DNA of 64,000 nt from Monodelphis domestica (lineage: Eukaryota > Chordata > Mammalia > Didelphimorphia > Didelphidae), in contig NC_077228.1 of the NCBI RefSeq assembly GCF_027887165.1, positions 107,582,043 through 107,646,042 of the forward strand, in the 5' to 3' direction. Made by a program: the position numbers and the translations under genes. Below are positions 1 through 12,257 of the stretch, in pieces (the first letter of the stretch is position 1; the number at the start of each line of letters is the position of its first letter). The notes below the pieces were generated by a model. It ran no database searches and had not been told where the DNA came from. It was given only the letters and a program-made list of their open reading frames with translations.

Positions 1-1468
1 AAGAGACCGAAAGGAGGATCAGTGGAATAGACTTGGGGTAAGGGACCTCAGCAAAACAGTCTATGACAAATCAAAAGACCTTAGCTTTTGGGACAAAAAT
101 CCACTATTTGATAAAAACTGCTGGCAAAATTGGAAGACAGTTTGGGAGAGATTAGGCTTGGACCAACACCTCACACCCTACACCAAGATAAACTCAGAAT
201 TGGGGAATGGGTGAATGACCTGAACATAAAAAAGGAAACTATAAGTAAATTAGGTGAACACAGAATAGTATACATGTCAGATCTTTGGGAAGGGAAAGAT
301 TTCAAAACCAAGCAAGACTTAGAAAGAGTCACAAAATGTAAAATAAATAATTTTGACTATATCAAATTAAAAAGTTTCTGCAAAGCAAAACCAATGTAAC
401 CAAAATCAGAAGGTAAATAACAAACTGGGAAACAATGTTCATAAAAACTCTGATAACAGTCTAATTACTCAAATTTATAAAGAGCTAAACCAATTATACA
501 AAAAATCAAGCCATTCCCCAATTGATAAATGGGCAAGGGACATGAATAGGCAATTTTCAGTCAAAGAAAGCACATGAAAAAATGCTCTAAATCTCTTATA
601 ATCAGAGAGATGCAAATTAAAACAACTCTGAGGTGTCACCTCACACCTAGCAGATTGGCTAACCTGACAGCAGAGGAAAGTAATGAATGCTGGAGGGGAT
701 GTGGCAAAGTGAGGACATTAATTCATTGCTGGTGGAGTTGTGAATTGATCCAACTATTTTGGAGGGCAATCTGGAACTATGCCCAAATGGCAATAAAAGA
801 AAGTCTGCTCTTAGATCCAGCTATAGCATTGCTGAGTCTGTATCTTAAAGAGATAATAAGGAAAAAGACAGGTATAAGAATATTCATAGCTGCACTCTTT
901 GTGGTGCCAAAAAATTGGAAAATGAGGGGATGCCCTTCGATTGGGGAATGGCTGAACAAATTGTGGTATATGTTGGTGATGGAATACTATTTTGCTAAAA
1001 GGAATAATAAAGTGGAGGAATTCTATGGGGACTGAAACAGCCTCCAGGAAGTGATGCAGAGTGAGAGGAGCAGAGCCGGGAGAACATTGTATGCAGAGAC
1101 TGATACACTGTGTTACAATCGAATGTAATGGACTCCTCCATTGGTGGTAATGCTTCAATTCTGAACAACCAGACAGTTACAGGAGAAAAAACACTAGAGG
1201 AAAAACTGTGGGAGTAAAAATACTAAAGAAAAACTACTGCTTAATGACATGGGTCGAAGGGGATATGAATGGGGAAATGGACTCTAAATGAATATCCTAT
1301 TGCAAATACCAACAACATGGAAAGAGGTTCTGTTCAAGAACACATGTGATACCCAGTCAAACTGCCTGTCGGCTATAAGAGGGGTTGTGGAAGGGGAGGG
1401 AGGAAAAGAAAATGATTTTTGTAACCAAGGAACAATGTTTGAAATTAAAAATTAAAATTAAAAAAAAA
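1..1468 (+). mobile_element. L1 (LINE-1) 3' part, cut by the left window edge
   Basis: This is the 3' end of a marsupial L1: the C-terminal part of ORF2 (reverse transcriptase/endonuclease protein), then the 3' UTR and an A-rich tail near 1,440-1,468. Frame pieces at 130-399 and 574-1,035 carry L1 ORF2 C-terminal signatures, such as [25 protein letters not shown] and [10 protein letters not shown]. Stops and frame changes separate the pieces, so it is a dead copy. The 5' side continues outside the window, so neither full length nor target-site duplication can be judged. The same 3' UTR family recurs at 3,645, 11,700 and 15,690. Confidence 0.9.
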
Positions 1469-1489
1469 GTTAAAAGGGAACTCAGAGGC

Positions 1490-1640
1490 AGACTAGTCCA
1501 ATTCTTTTATTTTTCAGATGAGAAAACTGAGTTTCATAAAAGCAAAATGATTTGTCCAGAGTCACAAAGTAATAAATATTGGAGGCAGTGATTGAATCCA
1601 TATTCTCTAACTTCAGAACCAGTCTCTTTCCACGTACCCT
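1490..1640 (-). repeat. MIR-like SINE fragment
   Basis: On the minus strand this follows the MIR/CORE-SINE plan. Read on the plus strand it shows the usual reversed landmarks: cagatgagaaaactgag, then gtccagagtcacaaagt, then a gattgaatcc segment. It is divergent and therefore old. Confidence 0.6.
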
Positions 1641-1692
1641 GATGCTTATTTATTTAGGTGTAGGTATTATTAGGTTACAGTCCTCAAAGGCT

Positions 1693-1928
1693 AAGGCAGC
1701 CAGGTAAAGCAGGGGATAGAGCAACTGTCCTGGAGTCAGGAAGATCTGAGTTCAAATCAGACCTCAGACACTTACTTATTAGGTGTGGAGCCCTGAGCAA
1801 GCCTTTTAAACCATTGGCCTCAGTTTCCTCATCTGCAAAATAAGCTGGAGAAGGAACTGTCAAACCCTCTAGTATCTTTGCCAAGAAAACTCCAAATGGG
1901 GTCACAAGGAGTTGGATTCAACTTAACA
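1693..1928 (+). repeat. Marsupial tRNA-derived CORE-SINE (Mar1-like)
   Basis: The tRNA-like head (ggatagagc...ctggagtcaggaagat...gagttcaaat) is followed by the CORE segment (cctcagtttcctcatctgcaaaata) and a tail matching ccaagaaaactccaaatggggtcac. This Mar1-like tail differs from the gattctaag-type tail seen in most other SINEs of the window. Confidence 0.8.
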
Positions 1929-1939
1929 ATAATTATAGC

Positions 1940-2450
1940 CTCACAGGATATATTGCTTTTTCTTTGTATCTCCTAATGCCTAGCACAAAGCCTTATATAG
2001 GTTTAATAAATGTTTGCTGTTCTAAAAAAAATAATGAATGTGTATTTAGTGTAATTATTATTGTTATTAATAACAATATGCACTTATAATTATTGTTGTT
2101 ATTAATAATTAACAATAGCAAATAATAAGAAATTAGTAGAATTTATCAATAATAATAATTATTAATAAACAATAGTTGATGGTGACTAATAATAGTTATG
2201 GAAAATTAATAATTATTGTTATTGATGGTATTATTAATACTATTATGTTCTAAAATTATTTATCAATATTGCATGTAATTAATTCGATTTAATTTTGGCT
2301 TTGTTCAACTTTAGAAATTTTGTTTTAATTTTAATTCAATATTATTAATATTTAACTATTGATAATACTTTTATTAAAATGTATTAAATTTAATACCATT
2401 ATTCAGGATTACTATTATTAGTGGCAAAGGAATTTTCTCTTAATTTTCCT
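1940..2450. repeat. Old SINE/LINE tail plus AT-rich ATT/AAT low-complexity DNA
   Basis: Positions 1,960-2,020 resemble a MIR/LINE2 3' end (cctagcacaaagcc...ttaataaatgtttgctg). From about 2,030 to 2,450 the sequence is a degenerate attatta/aataat tract with no coding signal. Confidence 0.6.
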
Positions 2451-2459
2451 ACAGTTTTA

Positions 2460-3640
2460 TTTCTCAACAACAGGTGGTGCCATAACTGAATGTAGAGGGG
2501 AACATACTTGCACTTAGATCGTATCTAAAAGCAGATAGAAAGATGTTAAGCCCCAGAAGAAGTGTGAGAGGGGGAAGAGAAAAGAATCTTAGCAAAACAC
2601 TTCCTCTTAGCTCAGTCCTAAGGAATATTTTAGGTGTGGGGAAGGGAAAAAAGAAGGGCCTAGTCCTTCCTCTCCCCCAGATGTAAAAGCCACATGTTTC
2701 TTTTAAAAGGTGGGGGCACTGGTAACTGCTAGCTACCCGCTCAATCAGTGCCAGTTTTTTTCATCCAGGAACTCTTCTCTCTACGTCTGCCTCTGAAACT
2801 ACCAAGCACAACACAGCAGGCACTCTGATCCAGTCCCTCTTCGGAAGGAAAGCTGGGTGGGGGAGCTGGGTTTTAGGGCCTCTCTACTCTAATCTTCTCT
2901 CCACAATGCATGGACTGAGCCTACAGACCCCAGGGTGCTGGGCTCAGGCAGCTAGAAGCCTATGTCAGCTGACCCTTGTGGTAGGCAGGGAGTTCCTGTC
3001 TGTGCAAAAGGCTTCCTCTGCATCCTCTACTACCCCACTCTCATCTGAAATGGGGGGAGGGGGGAAACATTGGGAAAGTCCTTAATGATCTGGGGGAAAA
3101 AACAGCAGCCACTTCCCTGAGTCCTACAACCCCCTGGTTCTGTTCATAAAGGCTTGGGTCTATACGCTACTGACCCACCCTGGGCTAAGGTAAAGGAATA
3201 GGGGGGAAATATATGGGAGGGAGTTCTCTCACCAATGGATCCAATCCAGGGCTGCTGTTTCTCTGTTGTAGCCAAGGTGCATTTTGCATATGGAGGAAGG
3301 TGAGCAAATTGAAACCCCTTCTATTCTCCTAGGCTTACCAAAGTGCTACTCAGAACTTCTCTCAGAACAATTTAAGAATCCGAAAAATACCTGTCTAGTG
3401 GTTGCCATGCTGTTAAAACTAAATAAATATTTCTACCCAGTTATAATTTTTATAAAGTTTATTAGAAAGGGTAGAAAATCATAGTTTAAAATCTCATCAT
3501 TACTCTAAGTTACCTGATCATGTGTTGCTTATTCTCCATTAACTTCATCCTCTCTCTCCTTACCTGCCTGCTCCCTCATGGAGTTCACTAGAAGCTGGAA
3601 GTTGTTCACTAGAAGAAATAGTTCCTCCAGATCCCCTAAA
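2460..3640. other. Unassigned sequence, no gene seen
   Basis: This stretch has balanced base composition and no recognised repeat or protein. A 66-codon open frame at 3,284-3,484 has no family signature and is probably chance. It could hold an unrecognised LTR or plain intergenic DNA. Confidence 0.4.
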
Positions 3641-3644
3641 GTCC

Positions 3645-4362
3645 TGCAGGGCAATTTGGGTCTATGCCCTAAAAGACTGCCTGCCCTTTGATCCAGTCAT
3701 AGCACTGCTGGGTTTGTTCCCCAAAGAGATAATAAGGAAAAAGACTGGTACAAAAATATTTGTAGCTGTGCTCTTTGTGATGGCAAAAAATTGGAAAAAA
3801 TAAGGGGATGCCCTTCAATTGGGGAATGGCTGAACAAATTGTGGTATATGTTGGTGATGGAATAATATTGTGCTTAAAGGAATAATGAACTGGAGAAATT
3901 CCATGCAAACTGGAACAACCTTCAGGAATTGATGCAGAGTGAAAGGAATAGAACCAGGAGAACATTATACACAGAGATTGATACACTGTGGTACAATTGA
4001 ATGTAATGGACTTCTCTACTAGCAGCAATGCAATGATCCAAGACAATTCTGAGGGACTTATGAGAAAGAACACTATCCAACTTCAGATGAAGAACTGTAG
4101 GAGTAGAAACACAGAAGAAAAACAACTGCTTGATCACATGGGTCGATGGGGATATGACTGGTGATATAGACTCTAAATGATCATCCTAGTGCAAATATCA
4201 ATAATATGGAAATAGGTCTTGATCAATGACACATGCAAAACCCAGGAGAATTGCATGTTGGCTATGGGGGGAGGGTAGAGAGTAGGGAGAGAAAGAACAT
4301 GAACCTTGTAACCATGGAAAAATATTCCAAATCAATTAATAATAAAATTTTCCACCCCCCAA
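3645..4362 (+). mobile_element. L1 3' end fragment
   Basis: The fragment covers the ORF2 C-terminus and 3' UTR. It shares ctgccctttgatccag, attggggaatggctgaacaaattgtgg (in parts) and the 3' UTR with the L1 at position 1. It is 5' truncated, as is usual for L1, and ends in an AATAAA-containing A-rich tail near 4,340-4,362. Confidence 0.85.
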
Positions 4363-4547
4363 AAATTAGTGGATGCAGGAGACCCCAGGCAAACACTCTC
4401 TCAATTTCTAAGTTCTCTAAAGTTTGGGTGTCTCTGGGGTGGCAATAGGTAATTCAGAGGAGAGAATGCAATGAAGATGCTTAACGAATGTATGAGATCT
4501 CTTCCTTCATCTTACCATATGTACACATGCTGCATCTATAACCTCTC

Positions 4548-4660
4548 TTTATATAATCCCCATTCTCTCTTTCTGTCTCTGTCTGTCTCTCTATCTCCAT
4601 CTTTCTTTCCCTCCCCTTTCTCTCTCTCTCCCCTCTTTATCTCGGTCTCTTTCCAGATAT
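4548..4660. repeat. Pyrimidine-rich CT low-complexity tract
   Basis: A run of tctctgtctctctatct-like sequence, followed by a short alternating atacatgtatatata stretch. The 95-codon open frame across it is an artefact of base composition. Confidence 0.8.
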
Positions 4661-4685
4661 ACATGTATATATATCACATCCTATA

Positions 4686-5260
4686 TAGTAGTAGTGGTCT
4701 CTCGGTAACCGAGGATGACGATTGTCTTTGTGCGTTTTCATCTATGGTGTATAGATGAGTGTGCACAAAGACACTTGTGCATGAAGGAGATTTAAGTGGA
4801 AAAGTCATTGCACAGAGACAGTCCCACTCTCTCGGTGTTGGAAGCCTGGGTCCAATGGCATGAAAAATCATGACACCTGGAGACTTCCTCAGCTGCATTG
4901 GATGGCCATGTTGTCCTTTGTGCTCCAACACGTCCTAAGCACTCCACAGTGCTTTGCTGCATCTCCATCTCAACCATTGAACCTTCTTATTGGTTTCTTC
5001 TGTCTGTTCAGCTGAAGCAGTCTTCACATGCTGGGTGAGCAAAGCTTTGGTTCACCAGGGGTCTACGACCCAATGGCTACCCTCACAAGGTTTAGCCGGC
5101 CTGTTAAAGCTGTTGCCCGGGGTGTGGTCACTGCCGCATGCTAGCAGCTACTGGGAGCCACAAGTGAGAGCTGGGTGTCAGGTGAGGGTCAGAGGTTGGA
5201 GAGCTGCCCTAAGAGGGCATGACAAGCCCTCCATACCAGAGATACTACCCCATACACCCC
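4686..5260 (+). repeat. Unclassified 0.58-kb interspersed repeat, copy 1
   Basis: This segment is closely similar, end to end, to the reverse complement of 15,059-15,645. It starts with tagtagtag, then a CTCGGTAACCGAG inverted repeat (4,701-4,713), and ends in actacccc...atacacccc. There is no poly(A) tail and no tRNA head, so it looks neither like a standard SINE nor like an L1 product. Its start (tagtagtagtctctcgg-like) and the reverse complement of its end (gtagtatctctgg-like) resemble each other, which hints at imperfect terminal inverted repeats of a non-autonomous DNA transposon. Open frames of 60-95 codons occur on both strands of both copies but match no family I know. Confidence 0.6.
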
Positions 5261-6105
5261 ATATAACATATATGCATATATATACAGATGCATGTATGTG
5301 TAGTCATACATACACATTCATGAACCCAGGCATCTCTGTATTAGTGAAAATCATCTTGAAGGTCATCTTTAACCCGTATGCCATAATAGGCAACCTGTAT
5401 GGCTATACCATTCACTATTTTTCCTTTCTTTTTTGTTATTATGAGAAATAGCCTAAAAAGAGAATCTGAGCTTCTCTAGAAAAACTTGTGCTTTGCTTCC
5501 TCAAACTAGTTCTCCCTTTGGCCCTGCCCCCTGTCCCCCCTTTTGCCGAGGCTTTTTATTATCTCACAACAGGAAGAAAAAGTCAAGGAAGCAAGATCTT
5601 AGAACCTATCAGGGTTTATATCTGTATCCCTGATGTCTGGCACAACATACAATAAACACAGGAAGCACTTTATGGATTGGGTTGAGCTAACAGTTAATTT
5701 CTGTCAGAATCAAGATCATGGATCCTCAGAATTTTATCTCATTCCTAACTGGGTCTGAGAGGAGAATGTGAGTGTGAGTGTGTGTGTGAGTGTGAGTGTG
5801 ACAGAGAGAGAGATGAAGACAAAGAGACACAGAGACTAGGGAGAAGGAGAGAATTCATAGATGGACATTGTTATAAGGAAAGAGAGGACTTGAGCTCAGC
5901 AGGATCTGCAAAAAGATGCAAAGGCAAGGAAGTTTCTGGAATTCTGGAGAAGGATCTGAACTCTTTCTAATGGTCAGTTAGCCTGGAGGCTGAGTCTTGT
6001 CTCCTGGGGTGGACCTAATGAGATTGGTTTTTATCTGTGGTTTTCCTTCTGCTATATCTTTTCATCATACCTGTTCCTGTGGTTATCCTGTTTCCTGTTG
6101 GATTA
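5261..6105. other. Unassigned sequence with a short microsatellite
   Basis: Just inside the left end is an AT/ATG-rich bit (5,262-5,330). Positions 5,610-5,690 resemble a MIR/LINE2 3' end (gatgtctggcacaacat...aataaacacagg). Positions 5,765-5,815 hold a gtgtgagtgtga microsatellite followed by gagaga. No gene is seen. Confidence 0.5.
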
Positions 6106-8728
6106 TGTAAGGATAATATTAGAAAATAAGTATTCTTTTATTAGTTTAGGGATAAAAAGTAAAAAAAAAAACATCAAACTTTGGAGCCAAAATCTTGTTG
6201 AAAGAGATGATTCCAAGATATGGTATACCATTAAGAATAGATTCTGACAAAGGGAGACATTTTACAGATTTGGTTCTAAGACAAGTTTATGTGAATCTGG
6301 GCATCATGCCAAAATTTCATGTCCCATATCACCCTCAAAGTTCTGGGCAGGTAGAGAGACTAAACAGAGAAATCAAAACTATGGTTGGGAAATTATTCAT
6401 GGAAACTCATTTCAAGTGTCCAGAGATTTTGCCTCTAGCACTGTTCTATCTGTGCACTAGACCAAGAGGAGATGTACATATCTTACCATATGAAATGTTA
6501 TTTGGACATTCACCATTGCAGGCAAAAGTTTTAAAACAGTTCATGTATCTATGCTTGGAGGAGATCTTGTACTTGTTGAATATATCACAGTTACAAAACA
6601 GGGTTAGAGAATTACAAGAAATGGGAATTTTAACTCAAGAGGGTCTGTTAGATTATGCACTCCATTCGATAAAACCTGGGGATTCCATTTACATAAAAAA
6701 CTTTAATAGAACTAGTGCAACACAACCATTATGGGTAAAATCTTTTCATATTATTTTGACACCATCAGCTATTTGTGTATTAGAGAAAGAAACGTGACTG
6801 CATTGTTCACATGTGATAAAAGCAACAGCAGAAGAACAGATTACATCAGACAACATGGCTGCAGTCAAAAAGGTATCAGAAGAAGAATGAAATGGAGACA
6901 GAGATCAAGATCAAGACAAAGGAGAAGACAACATAGAAGAAACATAATAGATGACAGCAAAAAAGATGATTGAACTGTAACAAAGACATTGAAAAAAATC
7001 AACACAGAGAAGCGAAACATGATTATGGACATGAACTGTAAGATTTTTTTTTTTTGCACCATTCTAACATTACACACTTTCATTATAAGAAAGCACTACA
7101 TAGTAACAACATGAATACAGAAGACTGTAGCAGAGGAGGTGACTTTAAAGATTTGGTAAGTATTCACTACAGAATAGCATACACATATAGGACACATTTC
7201 TAACAAACTCTGCAACATCATAAGATGATGAGTATCCATAGAAATAAATACAGATAAATCACCTTGAGAAAATAATAATAATTGTACATATTAAAATAAT
7301 AAGATCTTATCTCATAGGAAGACTTTATGTGTTCCTAGGAGATAAAATCAAGAAAACATACATAACTTTCTAAAGAAAATATTTAAAGTTTTCTTAGTCT
7401 ATCTTAAGGGAAGAAGTTTATTTTCCTCCTGCAACATGTAAATATTTTGTACACAACATTTACATAGGTATAGAAATTATTACAAAGTTTTGATTTTATT
7501 AGTATAGTAAGTTGATTTTGAGTTTTAATGTAGTTAGTTTTGGTTTTCTATATTAATGATAGGATAAGGTTTTAGCATAGTAAAATTTTTTGTTTGAATT
7601 GTTCAATTAGGATTTGTAAAATGAAGTTTGCATGAGTTTTTCATAGTTATTATTTTAAATAGGCTTTGGTTTTTTGTAAAACACAAGTTAATATGTAACT
7701 GTATTTTATTGTTTCAAAAGTTTTTCAAAAGTTTGCATTTTGGATTTTGCATTTTGAATTTCTGTTATTGTATGTTTTGCACTTGAATTTCTACAAATAT
7801 GTTTCATTGATTATTTGTTTTTATTGACATTTTTTTCATTTATGTCCCTATTACAGGTTATATGTCCCTATAATATCCCTATTACAGGTTAGCATAGATA
7901 AAGTATAGCAATAAGAATAGGATAAGATAAACATAAGATTAAGACTATTTTTAGGAAATATAATAATAATAGGGTTAGGTATAGCTTTAGAATTACATAG
8001 AATAGCAAGCATACTGGAGAGATTTTATATCACTCCTTATGCTTGAAGGGGGGAAATTGTAAGGATAATATTAGAAAATAAGTATTGTTTTATTAGTTTA
8101 GGGATAAAAAGTAGAGAGCTGGTATGAGGAAAGAATTGGAATAAGAAGCAGAGTTGAGAGACTGTGTTAATTTCAATTGCTGACAGTTATAAGCATTTTT
8201 CTGTGTCAATTGTTCTCTCTGGCAGTTGGGAGTTGGTCTCTGGCAGTTGGCAGAGACACACACTCAGAGACTCTCTCTCAGGGCTGGAGGAGGTAACATC
8301 TTTGCCTCTCTTTCTTTTTGAGGGAAAGACCTGAAGGAGCTTAGTGTTTCCCTTTCCCAACTTGGGAAACATTATTGACTATCTACTGTGGTTTTTATAG
8401 ATTTATTTAACTCTGAGTCCAAAGAAAAATTATTAACTTGATTCTTATTGAGACTCAATCAGCTAGTCCTTGATATTTTATAATTTGAAGGCAAAATTAA
8501 GAATTATATGGATAATAGTGGTAGTTTTATTTAGATAGTATAAATTTGGGTTAGTCAGATTAGGGAGGATTAGTGTAGCCTGTGAAACACAGTAGAAATG
8601 TTTCCTTGTGGAACCAGGGAGTTTATTTGGGTGGATTTAGAATACCTTAGAATTAGAAATCCTTTTTTATCCTTATATATTAATAAATATTTTATATTTA
8701 TAAATCAACATTCACCTTTATTGTTACA
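6106..8728 (+). mobile_element. Endogenous retrovirus relic, ERV1/gamma-like, integrase plus 3' LTR
   Basis: This is a plus-strand retroviral fossil. It starts with a TGTAAGGATAATATTAG LTR head at 6,106, followed by an integrase region (about 6,195-6,800) with the core signature HPQSSGQVERLNRE and a GPLQ-like C-terminal portion. An AT-rich 3' untranslated stretch follows, then a purine tract (about 8,045-8,057) and a 3' LTR at 8,058-8,728. Most of the internal region expected of a provirus is not present. It is broken and clearly old. The integrase is related to those of ERVs W and Y in this window. No matching duplication was found at its two ends. Confidence 0.85.
8058..8728 (+). repeat. 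3' LTR of the ERV at 6,106
   Basis: It begins TGTAAGGATAA directly after the purine-rich tract gaaggggggaaat and ends TTATTGTTACA, the TG...CA ends expected of a retroviral LTR. Its first 50 or so bases match the LTR head at 6,106. Near the 3' end are AATAAA-type signals (taataaatatt). Confidence 0.85.
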
Positions 8729-9486
8729 CTGAATGATAAATCTACAGAGCTTCTTGAACCATCTAAGACATCTGTCTGTGAGAACCTGTCCCTGAGCCCT
8801 GTCCTGCTTAGCTCCCAACCCCAATACCTCTTACCATCCAAAGGGGGAGTTTGAGTTAGAGGAGTTTATTTATATTAGGGACTGGGACTTCAGATAGATA
8901 GGCAGATAGTATAGTTCAATTTCTTTGAAGGCTTCACATAAGGGAACAACTGTAGATCTGTTGGGAGGGTTACCTAGTAAATATTAGATAAGATTATCCA
9001 AATTCCCTTCCTTACCTTCCCTTGCTTTAATAAATCAAACCATTCCTGTTTTGTTATCTCTGTCTGGTCTGTATTTGTTAGCCTGTCAACTACATCCTGG
9101 TGGCCTTCCAAACCCTGTGTTATCTTCTGATATTGGCCCTGAGTAACAATTTGGACCTATTTCTTGAACCTACATCCCATTCATACTACCCTGCTATTCC
9201 AGCTAACTATTTCAGTTAACTATTGCAACAGGCAGGGAAACAGACTTCTGTCTCATCTCTCTTCTCAGGCCTGGGGGCTCCTTTCATTCCATCATTTACT
9301 TCATCACTTCTACACACAGTGGAGCCCTTATTTTAAGCTTTGTCTTCACCTGAAGCAACTATGATTCCTTCCAGCCTTCACTTCTTTCTTGGATTTCAAT
9401 CTACATATTTTATTATTTTTAATTATTAAACATTTTATTAATTAAATTGTAAAACTTTAATCAGTAAAAATATATTTATATAATTT
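8729..9486. other. Unassigned sequence, possibly part of another LTR
   Basis: Around 9,027-9,110 a ttaataaatcaaacc signal followed by a T/G-rich stretch resembles an LTR polyadenylation region, but no clear ends are visible. Positions 9,380-9,480 are AT-rich. No gene is seen. Confidence 0.35.
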
Positions 9487-9690
9487 AGACATTGAGGAGC
9501 AGTGGTGCCTCAGATTAGAAAGATATGAGTTCAAATCCTCCTTACAGGCTGTTTGACCCTGGATAAGTAAGTCCCTTATCCTTTAAGAAACTTCATTTTT
9601 TCCTCTTTAGAATGGGGATAATAATAGCATCTATATCACAGAGTTCTTGTGAAGGTGAATCTGATGCTAAGAGCTTTGAAAGGAGAAGCA
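9487..9690 (+). repeat. CORE-SINE/MIR-like element
   Basis: It shows the tRNA-like head with gagttcaaatcc, then gtttgaccctggataagtaagtc, then the MIR-type tail (aatggggataataatagcatct...cacagagttcttgtgaa). Confidence 0.7.
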
Positions 9691-9891
9691 GATGGAAATA
9701 CTGACTGGCTAAGAAAATTGGCTTTAGTCAAAAAGTCCTACAGCAGATCACCTTTCACTGTTCCAGGTAGCTCTCTAAGGAAGTAAGTTACAGACTTGCA
9801 TTGGTAGAGAAACTTTCTTTACTGGGAATTTCATTACTAAGAAAAATCACAAATACAGTCACCCTTAAAACATTATCATTCTTGGGGTAGC

Positions 9892-10078
9892 TGGGTGGCT
9901 CAGTGAATAGAGAGCCAGGTTTGGAGACAGGAGGTCCTGGCTCAAGAGGGATTTAAAATTCTTCCCAGCTATGTGACCCTGGGCAAGTGACTTAACCCAA
10001 ATTGTCTAGCCATTACTGCTCTTCTGCCCTGGAACTGATATCTAGTATCAATTTGAAGACAATAGGTAAGGTTTTTTT
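9892..10078 (+). repeat. Marsupial tRNA-derived SINE
   Basis: The order of landmarks is gtagctgggtggctcagtg, ctatgtgaccctgggcaagtg, then ggaactgatatctagtatca and a T-rich end. The tail resembles that of marsupial RTE LINEs, which are thought to mobilise such SINEs. Confidence 0.8.
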
Positions 10079-10107
10079 GTTTTTGTGTTTTTTTTTAAAC
10101 AACACAC

Positions 10108-10275
10108 CATAACTAGGTAGTACAGTGGATAGAGTGCCAGGCCTGAAGTAGGGAAGAACTGGGTTTAAATTTGGCTTCAGACACTCCTAACTCTGTGACC
10201 CTGGTCAAGTCACATAGCTCTGATTGCCTACCCCTCACTGCTATTCTGTCTTAGAATTTAGACTAAGAAAGGTCA
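10108..10275 (+). repeat. Marsupial tRNA-derived SINE
   Basis: The order of landmarks is aggtagtacagtggatagag, gggtttaaatttggc, ctgtgaccctggtcaagtc and a gtcttagaattta tail. It lies about 30 bp after another SINE in the same orientation. Confidence 0.8.
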
Positions 10276-10295
10276 GGATATATAGTTGTGTGTGC

Positions 10296-11699
10296 TTTTA
10301 TATATATATATAATCAACAGGCTTGGCAAATCTGACTCCTGTTTTTAAGATTTATTGATGAATCTATAGGTGGATGGGGTAATGGAAAGTGGGGTTTGGG
10401 TTCCTACGTGGTGTCTCACCTGAGTAGCATGTAATCCAAGGCTCAGGTTTCTTCATCCCATTCCCCCAACTAAACAATCCCGCTATCATTTTAAGTAACT
10501 ATCTGGCCTAAAGAAACTACAAAGAGATAGGTGCAAGAAGGCAGGAATGGGCAAGGGAACTGGGCTCTCTCCTCCATGAGTCCACAGTTCCCCTTTGGGG
10601 TTTGAGGTATCTTCTCAGATGAGAGGTGGTTGGAGATATCAAACCGATGATGGGTTTGTGGAAGAACTTGAATGCAAGAACCAGATTTTTTCTGGTGGCT
10701 CTTGGTGAAAATCCTCAGCTTGGGAACAGATCTTGCCAGGTTAAGGATTCAGCTCAAATTGCCCAGAATCCCCTGTAGATCTTTCTCAGGTCAGTTTCCT
10801 TTCCCAGAATCCTTTGATCTCTAACAGATGCTTTTTCTCCCTCAGTCCTGATGCCAAGGTTCCAAAAATCCTCTAACTTGTACCTGATCATTACATAACT
10901 TATATAGTATGTGTATCAATTATAAGTACATATTTTATTGAACAAAATATTTATAAATATTACAATTAAAATTTCTTTTAAAATGAAAATGTTATTCAAT
11001 AAAACACTTAAATATAAATATTTTTATTAGAAATTATACAAGATAAACTCAAGACTGGCACTCTTTTTATTGTTGATATGTGTATCTGGTACCTAGGAAG
11101 CTCTGGTCATTGCCAATTAACATGTAGTAGAGATCTCTCCCTTCCTTCTGTGAGCTTCACTACGGTCAGGGACTCCTAAAGTTATATATATATACATAAG
11201 AGTGAAAAATACAGATTCCCTGCCTGTCCTCTTGCCATGTATATCTTATCACCTTCTTTGCATATTTCACACAGCCTTCTGCCAGCATCCTCCTTGCCTT
11301 CTCTCGATCCTCCCCAGGTGCCCAGTGCCAGTCGCTGGCTGGCTACAACTTCCATGGTGAGTATCCAAATGAGACCTGTCCTCCACAAAAAGACCTCCCA
11401 TTACTGATCCTTCTTTAAGTCCATCCAGTCTGATGGCTTCTGCACCTCATTGCTTTCAGAATAGGGTAGGTGACTAGAGAGGATCTGGGAAGCCAACTTG
11501 AGCTCATTTTTGTGTTTTTGTTTTTATCCTATAAAGAATTCCTGGTGAGGAAACTTCCTCTAACACAGATCAGCACTTCCTATTCCATACAGAGTCTTAG
11601 GGTGTTGCTTGGGGGCACTGAAGGGTTGCATTATTTAACCAGGGTAACACAGTATGGACATACCAAAGGAGAAAAAGATGTAAATGGAATAGAGTGACT
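10296..11699. other. Unassigned sequence, no gene seen
   Basis: The stretch has a short TA microsatellite at its start and an AT-rich segment at 10,900-11,050. The rest is of ordinary composition with no recognised repeat. A tccccag...gtgagt pair near 11,293-11,355 looks like a small exon but codes for nothing recognisable. Confidence 0.4.
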
Positions 11700-12178
11700 T
11701 AGATACTTTGCTACTCCTCCAAAAGGAGTTGCTCAGCAATGCAATGATCAAGAACAATCCTGAAAGACTTATTATTACATTTTTAAAACTCTTACCTTCC
11801 ATCTTGGAATCAATAATCTGCATTGGTTCCAAGGCAGAAGAGTGGTAAGAGCTAAGGGTCAAGTGACTTGCCCAGGGTTACACAGCCAGGCACTGTCTGA
11901 GGCCAGATTTGAACCTAGGACCTCCCATTTCTAGGCCTGGTTCTCAATCCACTGAGACACCCAGCTATCCCCCCTGAAAAACTTATGATGGGAAATTCTA
12001 TCCATCTTCCAAGAAGGAACTATGGAGTCAGATGGATATGGATCCAGCAGACTGTCTTACACATCAGTGTATTTATGGTTTTATTTTGGGGTTTTGTTTA
12101 TGCACGAGTGTGCTCTTACATCAGTGGCCAATATGGAAAGGAGTTTTGTATGAAATAAATAAAATTAAAACAAAAGAA
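11700..12178 (+). mobile_element. L1 3' UTR fragment, split by a SINE
   Basis: The sequence resembles the L1 3' UTR at 4,020-4,360 (gcaatgcaatgatca...acaat...gacttat) and ends in taaataaaattaaaac. A reverse SINE at 11,773-11,972 sits inside it. The two flanks carry near-identical copies of cctgaaagacttat (11,759-11,772 and 11,973-11,986), its target-site duplication. Confidence 0.75.
11773..11972 (-). repeat. Marsupial tRNA-derived SINE inserted in L1
   Basis: This is a reverse-oriented SINE: T-rich start, cttaccttccatcttggaatcaa, aagtgacttgcccagggttac, gatttgaacctagga, then a tRNA-head end. It is flanked by a 14-bp target-site duplication with one mismatch. Confidence 0.85.
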
Positions 12179-12257
12179 ATTGTAATTTAAGGAAGGGCTT
12201 CTAAAATTTAACTAGAGTTCATGAAGAATTGTGTGATTTCAGTATCAAAGTAAGGTT

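Noticed and set aside
3284-3484. 66-codon open frame as a small gene
   Set aside because: No family signature, no promoter or splice context; length is within chance expectation.
4990-5451. 153-codon open frame in the unclassified repeat as a protein gene
   Set aside because: The frame runs past the repeat end, and the equivalent frame in copy 2 ends elsewhere. The sequence does not resemble any known protein.
11293-11355. tcctccccag ... atggtgagt, looking like a small exon with both splice sites
   Set aside because: None of the three frames gives a recognisable protein, and no neighbouring exons of any gene were found. Splice-like pairs are common by chance.
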